From: Gemmatimonadota bacterium
GTDB lineage: Bacteria > Gemmatimonadota > Gemmatimonadetes > Longimicrobiales > UBA6960
Reading direction: 5' to 3'
Length of the DNA: 24,589 nucleotides
Assembly (NCBI GenBank): GCA_019347995.1
Contig: JAHWKH010000001.1
Coordinates: forward strand, 1-24,589
The position numbers and the translations under genes are program-made. This document shows positions 7,824 to 14,783 of this stretch, in pieces. A model generated the notes under the pieces. That model worked only from the letters and a program-made list of their open reading frames with translations. It did no database searches and was not told where the DNA came from. Numbering within the stretch: the stretch's first letter is position 1; every line of letters starts with the position of its first letter.

Positions 7824-8282
7824 ATGGAAACCGACAACGCGCAGGATCCCCGCGAGTCGCGGGCGAACGAGCTGTACTGGGAGTCGGACGAGAGCGTCAA
7901 CCAGATCGCGGACGACCTGGAGCTCTCCAAGGGCACCCTGTACGGCATGATCCACCCCCGGGACGCGGGCCTCCCCTGCCCCGAATGCCGTGGCGGAATG
8001 GTCTTCGCGAACCGCACCGCCCGCGACAAGGGCCTGCTGAACTGCCCCGAGTGCGGCCTGGAGGAGGACGAGGACGAGGTCCGCGACCTGTGGGAGGACG
8101 TGGGGATCGAGCGCGTGACCGCCGGGGGCTCTCCGGAGGCTCCGCCGGCGCGACTCACGGATCCGGAAGGGCGCCGGGGGCCGGCGCAGTCGGGCATCGG
8201 CGTGGAGCGGATCGTCGTGGGCATCGCGCTGCTGGCGGCGGCGGCGGGCTTCGCACTGGGCCGGATCACGAAGCGGAGCTGA
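7824..8282 (+). CDS. HTH, zinc-ribbon, single-pass membrane protein
   Basis: A 152-residue protein with an unusual order of parts. A helix-turn-helix-like segment lies at about residues 14-44 (ESVNQIADDLELSKGTLYGMI). Two CPEC knuckles follow within residues 49-75, forming a predicted zinc ribbon, then an acidic stretch (EEDEDEVRDLWED). A transmembrane helix near the C-terminus (RIVVGIALLAAAAGFALGRI) ends in a basic tail. A membrane-bound DNA-binding regulator is one reading; the target is unknown. The ATG at 7824 has AAGGA upstream. It diverges from the adenosyltransferase operon and is followed 12 bases later by the RDD gene, probably in one transcript. Confidence 0.78.
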   Translation: METDNAQDPRESRANELYWESDESVNQIADDLELSKGTLYGMIHPRDAGLPCPECRGGMVFANRTARDKGLLNCPECGLEEDEDEVRDLWEDVGIERVTAGGSPEAPPARLTDPEGRRGPAQSGIGVERIVVGIALLAAAAGFALGRITKRS

Positions 8283-8294
8283 GCGGGACGTCCC

Positions 8295-9494
8295 GTGCCC
8301 ACCAACGTCCGCGACCCCCGGACGATCGTCACGCCGGACGCCTTCGAGATCGACCCTGCGCTCCTGGGGCTCCCCCTGGCACCGCCGGGACGCCGCTTCT
8401 GGGCCATGGCCGTGGACATGGCCGTGGTGGGCACCCTCACCGCGGTCCTCTCCAGCGTCCAGCTCCTTCTGTGGACCGTCATCGGCCTGGTGCTGCTGCG
8501 CCTGGCGCTAAGGAGGAGGGGGCGCCCCGTCGGCGAGGCCGCGGGGCTGGTGCTGCGCCTGGCCGTGGGCTGCCTCGGGCTCGGCATCCTGGGCATCGCC
8601 CTGCTCGTCTTCGCCGTCGCCCCGCTCTCGGACGGCCGGGAGGGAGCCGTCGAGCGCAGGGTCGCCTCCGCCTTGGAGAGCGCCGCGGCGGCGGGTGCGG
8701 GTGACGACGAGACCGTCCGCGCCCTGTCGGGCGTGGACATGGCGGACGCGGACGGCCCGGAGGAGGCGGTGGCGCTGTTCGAGACCGTGCTGGAGGGCCT
8801 GGAGGAAGCGCCCCTGGCGGCGAGCCTGAAGCGCCGGATCCTCGTGGCGTCGGTGCCTCCGACGGCCCCCTGGGCCGGTCAGGCCGACTCGCTGGTGGAC
8901 GTGGCGATGGCCCGCTCGGCGGCCGGCGACGCCGGGCCGGGGGGGCCGGATCCCGAAGCCGAGCCCGATCCTTTTGTGGACGTGTCGGCCGCCGCCGACA
9001 CGATCGAGGCGCTCTCCGGGGAGGTGGCGGACCTGCGCCGGGCGCTGGAGGCCGAGCGTTCGGCGCGGGAGGAGCTCGCGGCCGAGCTGGAGTCCGGCGG
9101 CTCCGGCGCCGCCGCCTTGGCCACCCTCCTGAGGGACGTGTGGGAGCAGCTGGGATCGGCCATCGGCCTGTGGAGCATCTACTTCACCGTGCTCCTCACC
9201 GTCTGGAACGGTCAGACGGTCGGCAAGCGTTTGCTGGGCATACGGGTCGTGGGTCTCGACGGCTCGCGCATCGGCTGGTGGCACGCCTTCGAGCGGGCGG
9301 GAGGCTACGTGGCGGGGCTGGCCACGGGGCTCCTCGGCTTCGCGCAGGTGTTCTGGGATCCGAACCGCCAGTGCATCCACGACAAGATCGTGGGTACGGT
9401 GGTGGTCGACGAGCGTGCCGAGCGCGTCCCCGGGGCCTGGCAGGAGGCCTGGGCCGCCACGGCGACACACAACCACGGAAAGACGGAGCCATGA
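8295..9494 (+). CDS. RDD family membrane protein with large soluble insert
   Basis: A 399-residue membrane protein. The RDD signature begins at PPGRRFWAMAVDMAVVG (R33/R34, D41), followed by two more hydrophobic helices up to about residue 115. About 160 polar residues follow, including a coiled-coil stretch (DTIEALSGEVADLRRALEAERS, cut here for length). Two further helices then surround the typical NGQTVGKRLLGIRVVG and WDPNRQCIHDKIVGTVVVD segments. Standard RDD proteins have no such insert. RDD proteins have been linked to ion exchange or remain uncharacterised. The GTG at 8295 is used because the RDD motif needs this N-terminus. The TGA overlaps the ATG of the next gene. Confidence 0.85.
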   Translation: MPTNVRDPRTIVTPDAFEIDPALLGLPLAPPGRRFWAMAVDMAVVGTLTAVLSSVQLLLWTVIGLVLLRLALRRRGRPVGEAAGLVLRLAVGCLGLGILGIALLVFAVAPLSDGREGAVERRVASALESAAAAGAGDDETVRALSGVDMADADGPEEAVALFETVLEGLEEAPLAASLKRRILVASVPPTAPWAGQADSLVDVAMARSAAGDAGPGGPDPEAEPDPFVDVSAAADTIEALSGEVADLRRALEAERSAREELAAELESGGSGAAALATLLRDVWEQLGSAIGLWSIYFTVLLTVWNGQTVGKRLLGIRVVGLDGSRIGWWHAFERAGGYVAGLATGLLGFAQVFWDPNRQCIHDKIVGTVVVDERAERVPGAWQEAWAATATHNHGKTEP

Positions 9495-10345
9495 CCAGCC
9501 GCTTCAGCCCCGAAACCGTCCCGGAATCCCGCGAAGGAAGCCGCACCATAGACGAGCGCTTCGCCCAGCGCATCGTGATGGCCGTGCCGGACCGGCACAG
9601 CCCCCGGCTCCACCGGGTCATCGAGCTGGTGAACGCCGACGACGACCTCTACGGGCTGTGGATCGCGGCCAACGTGAACGCAATCGAGCGCCTCGGCATG
9701 ACCGATCACGGGCCGGTGCACGTGAAGATCGTCATGAACATCGCCGTGCGCATGCTGCGCCTCCTGGCGGACGCCGGCGTGGAGCCGGCGGTGACGCGCC
9801 ACTACGGGCTGGAGGCGCAGGACGCCGAGGTCGTCGTGGCGCTGGCGTCGCTGCTCCACGACATCGGCATGTCCGTCCACCGGGCCGACCACGAGGCGTT
9901 CTCGCTCTTCATCGCCCGAGACAAGCTGAGGGACATCCTCGCGGAGGTGTATGAGCCCCGTACCGCCACCATCGTGCGCTCGGAGATCCTGCACGCCATC
10001 ATCGCCCACCGCTCCGGCGGCCATCCGCTGACCCTGGAGGCGGGCGTGGTGCGCATCGCCGACGCCCTGGACATGGCCAAGGGCAGGAGCCGCATCCCCT
10101 TCGACGCCGGCTCGCTCTCCATCCACTCGATCTCGGCGCAGGCCATCGACGCCGTGCACATCGAGAAGGGCGACGAGCGGCCCATCCGGCTGGTGATCGA
10201 GATGACCAACTCGGCGGGGGTCTTCCAGCTCGACCAGCTCTTCCGCGAGAAGCTCAAGGGGAGCGGCCTCGAGCCCCACCTCGAGGTCGAGGCGAAGATG
10301 GAAGGCGAGACGGAGAAGCGGATCTTCAAGCAGTTCAGGCTCTAG
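9491..10345 (+). CDS. HD domain phosphohydrolase
   Basis: A 284-residue HD-superfamily metal-dependent phosphohydrolase. The first metal histidine is likely in TDHGPVHVK (about residue 75-80) and the HD pair in ASLLHDIGMSVHR (about 118-130). Further histidines lie in EILHAIIAHRSGG, and the distal Asp in VVRIADALDMAKGRSR. The region after about residue 195 is a beta-rich C-terminal domain ending in ETEKRIFKQFRL. The architecture resembles stand-alone HD proteins found in archaea and diverse bacteria; the substrate is unknown. The ATG at 9491 overlaps the RDD stop (ATGA) and has GGAG upstream. Confidence 0.85.
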   Translation: MTSRFSPETVPESREGSRTIDERFAQRIVMAVPDRHSPRLHRVIELVNADDDLYGLWIAANVNAIERLGMTDHGPVHVKIVMNIAVRMLRLLADAGVEPAVTRHYGLEAQDAEVVVALASLLHDIGMSVHRADHEAFSLFIARDKLRDILAEVYEPRTATIVRSEILHAIIAHRSGGHPLTLEAGVVRIADALDMAKGRSRIPFDAGSLSIHSISAQAIDAVHIEKGDERPIRLVIEMTNSAGVFQLDQLFREKLKGSGLEPHLEVEAKMEGETEKRIFKQFRL

Positions 10346-10362
10346 GGGCGGCGGGAGCGCGC

Positions 10363-11106
10363 GTGCTCGACGTCTCCATCTCCTTCCCGCTGGCGTTCCT
10401 GGCGGGCATGGTGTCGTTCCTCTCGCCGTGCGTGCTTCCGGTGGTGCCGAGCTACCTGGCGTTCGTGTCGGGGCTCACGCTGGAGGAGCTGCGCGCGGGC
10501 CAGGACGTGCCCCACGCCCGCCGGCGGGCGGTGGTCAACGCGGTGCTCTTCGGCGTGGGGTTCGGGCTCGTCTTCATGACCCTGGGCGCCGGGGCCAGCG
10601 CCGCCGGCCAGGCGTTCAATCGCGCGCTGCCGTGGATCACGCGGCTCGGAGGCGTACTGGTCGTGGTCTTCGGGCTCCACCTGATGGGCGTGCTCCGGCT
10701 CGCTGCCCTGGCCCGGGAGGTGCGGTTAGATTGGACCGACCGGCCCGCCGGCCCGGTGGGGTCCCTGTTGGTGGGCGTCGCGTTCGGCGCGGGCTGGACG
10801 CCGTGCGTCGGCCCGATCCTCGCTTCCATTCTCCTGTACGCCGGCTTCGAGGGGACCGTGCTCCATGGCACCCTGCTGCTGGGCGCCTACGGCCTGGGGC
10901 TGGCGGTGCCGTTCGTGGGCGCGGCGGCCGGCTTCAACTGGTTCCTGGCGGGGCGCGCGAAGGTGCGCCGCTGGGTGCTGCCGCTGGAGCGCGCGGCCGG
11001 AACCCTGCTGGTTCTCATGGGACTTCTCATGGTGAGCGGTCACTACGCCGCCATCAACCGCTTCCTGGCCGGCCTCGGACAGCTCGTGACACTGGAGTCG
11101 ATGTAG
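10363..11106 (+). CDS. ccdA: CcdA-type thiol-disulfide transmembrane transporter
   Basis: A 247-residue, six-helix membrane protein that passes reducing equivalents from cytoplasmic thioredoxin across the membrane, for cytochrome c maturation or other extracytoplasmic thiol proteins. The two redox cysteines are in the hallmark motifs FLSPCVLPVVPSYL (C23) and GWTPCVGPIL (C148). The GTG at 10363 follows GGGAG. The stop TAG shares one base with the GTG of the DsbA-like gene, so the two are cotranscribed and probably work together. Confidence 0.93.
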   Translation: MLDVSISFPLAFLAGMVSFLSPCVLPVVPSYLAFVSGLTLEELRAGQDVPHARRRAVVNAVLFGVGFGLVFMTLGAGASAAGQAFNRALPWITRLGGVLVVVFGLHLMGVLRLAALAREVRLDWTDRPAGPVGSLLVGVAFGAGWTPCVGPILASILLYAGFEGTVLHGTLLLGAYGLGLAVPFVGAAAGFNWFLAGRAKVRRWVLPLERAAGTLLVLMGLLMVSGHYAAINRFLAGLGQLVTLESM

Positions 11107-11948
11107 TGGAGAAGAGCACGATCACCCCCGGGCGCGCGCGCCGCGCCGTGGCCTCGTTGGCCGTCCTCACTGTTTTGGCGGCCTGCGCGGGCCCGGACGA
11201 CGACGCCCCCGCCGCCGATGCGCGGGCGAGCTCGCCGGACCATGCCGCGGCCAACGGCGAGGCGGGCGCTCCGGACGAGGCGGGCCTGAACGGCGCCTCG
11301 TACCGCCCCGGCCCCCCCGTGGCCGACCCCGGGTCCAGCCGCGCGGGGCCCTCCCCCGCCGAGGAGCCCTCCCGCGCCGGCCAGGTGGCCGTCGATTCGC
11401 TGGGATTCACCCGGGGACGCGCCGACGCGCCGGTCCGGATCGTCGAGTTCAGCGACTTCGGGTGCGGCTACTGCCGGCAGTTCCACGAGGAGGCGTGGCC
11501 GGTGCTCCATCGCGACTACGTGGAGACCGGCAAGGTCCAGTGGAAGATGATTCCGTTCGACGTGGGCATGTTCCCCCACGCGCGCCAGGCCGTGCTGACC
11601 GGCGAGTGCGCGGGCGAGCAGGGGCGCTTCGAGGACGTGCGCGAGCGGCTCTTCGAGGAGCAGCGGACCTGGAAGGGGGGCTCCAGGAGCCAGGCGCTGG
11701 ACCTGTTCAGGGATATCGCCCGTGACGAGGATCTGGACATGGACCGCTTCAACCGGTGCATGGGCCAGGGATGGCGGGCGGCCCGGGTGGACGCGTCCAA
11801 CGCGCTGGCCCGCCAGCTCGGCGTGCGGGGGACCCCCACGTTCTACATCCTGGGCATGGGCATCATCCCGGGCGCGTTGCCCGCCCAGGATTTCGCCGAC
11901 GTGCTCGACCGGGCGCTGGCGGCGCGGGCGGCCGAGGCGGGATCCTGA
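11106..11948 (+). CDS. DsbA-like thioredoxin-fold lipoprotein
   Basis: A 280-residue extracytoplasmic thiol-disulfide oxidoreductase. A lipoprotein signal ends at LAAC (C27). A low-complexity Ala/Pro/Gly linker runs to about residue 95, then a DsbA-type domain has VEFSDFGCGYCRQF with active-site C120 and C123, and a cis-proline segment GVRGTPTFYI near the end. Extra cysteines (GECAGE, NRCMGQ) occur in the helical insertion. The position directly after CcdA suggests that CcdA keeps it reduced, making it an isomerase or reductase rather than an oxidase; this is inference. The GTG start overlaps the CcdA stop. Confidence 0.9.
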   Translation: MEKSTITPGRARRAVASLAVLTVLAACAGPDDDAPAADARASSPDHAAANGEAGAPDEAGLNGASYRPGPPVADPGSSRAGPSPAEEPSRAGQVAVDSLGFTRGRADAPVRIVEFSDFGCGYCRQFHEEAWPVLHRDYVETGKVQWKMIPFDVGMFPHARQAVLTGECAGEQGRFEDVRERLFEEQRTWKGGSRSQALDLFRDIARDEDLDMDRFNRCMGQGWRAARVDASNALARQLGVRGTPTFYILGMGIIPGALPAQDFADVLDRALAARAAEAGS

Positions 11949-12805
11949 AACGGGCGCTGCTCGCGGCCGTGGCGGCGGGCTGCGCCGCGAGCGGAGGAGG
12001 TCCCGGGTGCCGCGCCGTGGAGGGTCCGCTGGCGCTCCCGCCCGCGCTGAACGAGGCGTCGGGCGTGGCGATGAGCCGGCGCCACGAGGACGTCGTCTGG
12101 ATCCACAACGACTCGGGGGAGCCCGAGCTCCACGCCGTGGGCCCGCGGGGGCAGGCGCTGGGCATCTTCCAGCTCGACGTGCGCCGCGCCCGGGACTGGG
12201 AGGACGTGGCCGTCGGCCCCTGCGCCGACGGCGGCGACTGCCTGTACATCGGCGACGTCGGAAACAACTACGCCGAGGCGGACACGGTTCGTGTGCTGCG
12301 CGTGCGCGAGCCGGCCGAGCCCGGGGCCGGCGGCACCCTCGCCGTCGAGTCGTTCGCCATGGTCTTCGACGGCACGCCCCACGACCTGGAGTCGCTCTTC
12401 GTCCTGCCCGACGGCGCCCTCTACCTGGTGGGCAAGGGCGGCAACGAGCCCGTGACGCTGTTCCGCTACCCCATGCCGCTGCGCTCCGACACCACCGTCA
12501 CGCTGGAGGCGGTCCAGCGCCTGAGCGAGGTGCCCCGCTCGCTGCCGCGCCAGGTCACCGGCGCCGACACCGAGCCGGGAAGCTCCCGGGTGGTGCTCCG
12601 GACCTACGAGACGCTGGTCTTCCACCGCATGGACGGCGACACGCTGGTGCCGGTCGAGGACGGGGTCGTGAGCCTGCGCACGCTGCGGGAGAGCCAGGGC
12701 GAGGGCGTGGCCTGGGGGCCCGGGGGGCGCATCGTGGTGGTGAGCGAGGCAGGGCCGCTGGGGAGGGACGGAGGTATGACGGTGCTGACCTGCCGGATCG
12801 GCTGA
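11945..12805 (+). CDS. Predicted beta-propeller lipoprotein with apparent CTG start
   Basis: A 286-residue protein with a short lipoprotein signal (LKRALLAAVAAGC, cysteine about residue 13) and a repeated beta-sheet pattern: LNEASGVAMS, VVWIHNDSGEPELHAV, DWEDVAVGPC, LYIGDVGNNYAEADTVRV, and later LESLFVLPDGALYLVGKG. This fits a single-domain propeller. I know similar secreted proteins only as hypothetical. No standard start codon fits the signal peptide. The in-frame CTG at 11945-11947 overlaps the TGA of the DsbA-like gene (CTGA), just as ATGA and GTGA overlaps occur elsewhere here. The next candidate, GTG at 11969, would leave only four residues before the cysteine. Confidence 0.7.
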   Translation: MKRALLAAVAAGCAASGGGPGCRAVEGPLALPPALNEASGVAMSRRHEDVVWIHNDSGEPELHAVGPRGQALGIFQLDVRRARDWEDVAVGPCADGGDCLYIGDVGNNYAEADTVRVLRVREPAEPGAGGTLAVESFAMVFDGTPHDLESLFVLPDGALYLVGKGGNEPVTLFRYPMPLRSDTTVTLEAVQRLSEVPRSLPRQVTGADTEPGSSRVVLRTYETLVFHRMDGDTLVPVEDGVVSLRTLRESQGEGVAWGPGGRIVVVSEAGPLGRDGGMTVLTCRIG

Positions 12806-12827
12806 CCGCCAGGCGGATGGCGGCGCC

Positions 12828-13898
12828 TCATGTGGGCCTCGCTTCCACCCCCGTCTGCGCCAACGCCTGCTCGACGAGCTGCCGGTCCAGCGTGGCGTCG
12901 ATGGACTGGAAGCCGGCGAGCGCCTCCTGCCACGCCGTGCGGGCCTCGTCGGGCCTGCCCCGCAGGAGCCGCAGCGATCCGATCTCCCGCTGGATCTCCG
13001 ACAGGACGAGCACATCCTCCGCCTCGCGGGCCATGTCGAGGGCCTCGCCGAGCAGCAGGTCCGCCTCCTCGTAGCCCCGCCTCTCCCGGGCGAGGACGCC
13101 CTGGAACTTGCGGACCTCCGCTTTTCGCAGGAGGTCGTCGCCGGAATCGACGATCTGCCGCGCGCGCACCAGGGCGCGTCCCGCTTCCTCGTGCCGTCCC
13201 TCGGCGATGAGCCCCTCCGCCAGGTTCGTGAGAAGGGCCGCCTCCATGGCGCCGTCTCCCCGTCCGCGTGCGATGGCCAGCCCCTGCTCGAACGCCTGCT
13301 CGGCCCTGGAGTGCTGTCGGAGGTCGTTGAGGAGCATGCCCATGTTGTTCAGGACCCACGACCGGGCCTCGTCGTCGCGAATCTGGTCGAAGGCGCGCAG
13401 GCTGGCGCGGTAGCGCGCCAGCGCGGCGTCCAGGTCGCCACGGATATTGGCCAGCACGCCGAGATTCTGCTCGATCATCCCCGCGAGGCGGATCTCCCCG
13501 GCCTCGGCGGCGAGGCGTCCGGCCCGGCCATAGAGGTCCTCCGCCGCGTCGAGGTCGCCGCGCCGCTGGGCCATGGCCGCGGAGCAGTTGAGCGCCGCCG
13601 CCTGGCCCGCGGCCGTGCCCGCTTCCCGGGCGGTCCGCAGGCTTTCCTCGTAGAAGCGCTCGGCCTCGCTCGTCCTGCCCATGTCCCGATGGACCGATCC
13701 GATCCAGCGGAGAAGGTTCGCCGTCATCGGCGTGGGAGGGGCCCCGGAGATGATGCGCAGGGCGGCCCGGTAGCTCTCCAGGGCGTCCGTCAGCCGCCCC
13801 TCCTGCTCGCTCTGTCGGGCGTCGCGGGCGAGGCTCACCGCGCGCCCGAAGGGCTCCGACCAGGACTCCGAGGGTGGTGCTCCATCCGTGCCGGACAT
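12828..13898 (-). CDS. Tetratricopeptide repeat protein
   Basis: A 356-residue protein made almost wholly of helix-turn-helix TPR units from about residue 15 to 345, with recurring patterns such as G-x-x-x-x-A-x-x-x-Y/F and A-L-x-x-Y-R-x-x-L. Examples are EGRLTDALESYRAAL, GDLDAAEDLYGRAG, GDLDAALARYRASL, SRAEQAFEQGLAIARG and GRPDEARTAWQEAL. There is no signal peptide, so it is likely cytoplasmic and acts as a protein-binding scaffold; the partner is unknown. The ATG at 13898 is preferred, with GGAGG eleven bases upstream; GTG at 13910 is possible but that GGAGG would then overlap the start. It lies about 20 bases after the ZU5-like gene on the same strand. Confidence 0.87.
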   Translation of the reverse strand: MSGTDGAPPSESWSEPFGRAVSLARDARQSEQEGRLTDALESYRAALRIISGAPPTPMTANLLRWIGSVHRDMGRTSEAERFYEESLRTAREAGTAAGQAAALNCSAAMAQRRGDLDAAEDLYGRAGRLAAEAGEIRLAGMIEQNLGVLANIRGDLDAALARYRASLRAFDQIRDDEARSWVLNNMGMLLNDLRQHSRAEQAFEQGLAIARGRGDGAMEAALLTNLAEGLIAEGRHEEAGRALVRARQIVDSGDDLLRKAEVRKFQGVLARERRGYEEADLLLGEALDMAREAEDVLVLSEIQREIGSLRLLRGRPDEARTAWQEALAGFQSIDATLDRQLVEQALAQTGVEARPT

Positions 13899-13917
13899 GA
13901 TCCGTCTCACCTCCCCG

Positions 13918-14487
13918 TCAGTTCGTGGCGATGACGTAGCCGGAGAAGTGGACGATCTCGAGGGTCGCCACGTTCACGTCACCGAGCAGGGTGACGTCGA
14001 GGAGCTCCAGCGGGCCCACCTCCGGGAGGAGATCCCCCTCGAAGTACGCGCCGGTGAGCCGGGAAAGAAGGTCCGGGTCGGCGGCGGCTTCGGTCTCGTT
14101 CAGGTTCTGATGGAAGCGTGCCGGCTTCCTGAGCTCCAGCCCATGGGGCTCGAAGTGGTAGCCGACCAGGTCGCCCGCCGGAGACGTGATCGTGATGCGG
14201 ACCTCGCCGCGGAGCGCCCCCGTCGGAATCACGAGCTCGAGCCCGGCATCCTGCAGGGAGAGCACGCCGCCCTCCGGGCCGATCACGGCGGAGACGACCT
14301 GCTCGTCCAGGAAGCGGGTGCGCTCCAGCACCTCGACCGGAGCCAGGACGCCGGCCAGGGTCCCGAGGAGCGACGCGGAGGGTTCCGTCTCCGGGGCGGT
14401 GGACGCGGGGCGGTCGGCGCACGAGCCGAGCACCAGCGCGAGCGAGAGCGTCGCCAGCAGCGACGCGAGACCACGGGGATGGCGCAT
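13918..14487 (-). CDS. ZU5-like domain lipoprotein
   Basis: A 189-residue lipoprotein with signal peptide ending in LGSC (C23). After a Pro/Glu-rich linker, the segment VIGPEGGVLSLQDAGLELVI (cut for length) followed by PTGALRGEVRITITS is the typical start of a ZU5-like beta domain, where a G-G-x-L/V-x-x...G-x-x-L-x-I-P-x-G-A-L pattern is expected. The C-terminus (EIVHFSGYVIATN) matches the VxHFSxY ending seen in related secreted proteins. It is probably attached to the outer face of a membrane; function unknown. ATG at 14487. It probably forms a two-gene unit with the TPR gene. Confidence 0.82.
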   Translation of the reverse strand: MRHPRGLASLLATLSLALVLGSCADRPASTAPETEPSASLLGTLAGVLAPVEVLERTRFLDEQVVSAVIGPEGGVLSLQDAGLELVIPTGALRGEVRITITSPAGDLVGYHFEPHGLELRKPARFHQNLNETEAAADPDLLSRLTGAYFEGDLLPEVGPLELLDVTLLGDVNVATLEIVHFSGYVIATN

Positions 14488-14783
14488 TGGGGGGGCGTCC
14501 TGTCGGGGTTGGGTGGGCGCCTCGCTGGGACGGCGTCCGTGTCCGTCGGGCCGCCGAACCCGTCGAGTCCTTCCGTCGCCGAGCGTTACACGCGTCTCCC
14601 TCCAGCGTTACAGGCGCTCACTGACGTTTCGTCGAAATGCAGGGGAAAAACAAACATACGGGCCGTTGAAAGATTGTTTGCGGCGATACCGCATGTGCAA
14701 CGTTTGTCTCGACACCGCTGGCGTCTCCTCCACCCCGCCCGCACATTGCCGGCCCCACCGAACACCCCATCCCAGGAGAGTCC
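14488..14783. other. Divergent intergenic region with an AT-richer core
   Basis: About 300 noncoding bases between the ZU5-like lipoprotein (minus) and the chimeric metalloprotease frame (plus). The stretch about 14620-14720 is clearly AT-richer than its surroundings and contains repeated CAAAC/GTTTG words and a small GCGG-CGATA-CCGC hairpin near 14680. It must hold promoters for both directions, but I see no convincing -35/-10 pair. AGGAGAG just before 14784 is a good ribosome binding site. Confidence 0.5.

Noticed and set aside
14671..14700. TTGCAC/CAATCT pair with 18-base spacing on the minus strand as a promoter
   Set aside because: Only 3 of 6 and 2 of 6 bases match consensus, no better than chance in this AT-richer stretch.
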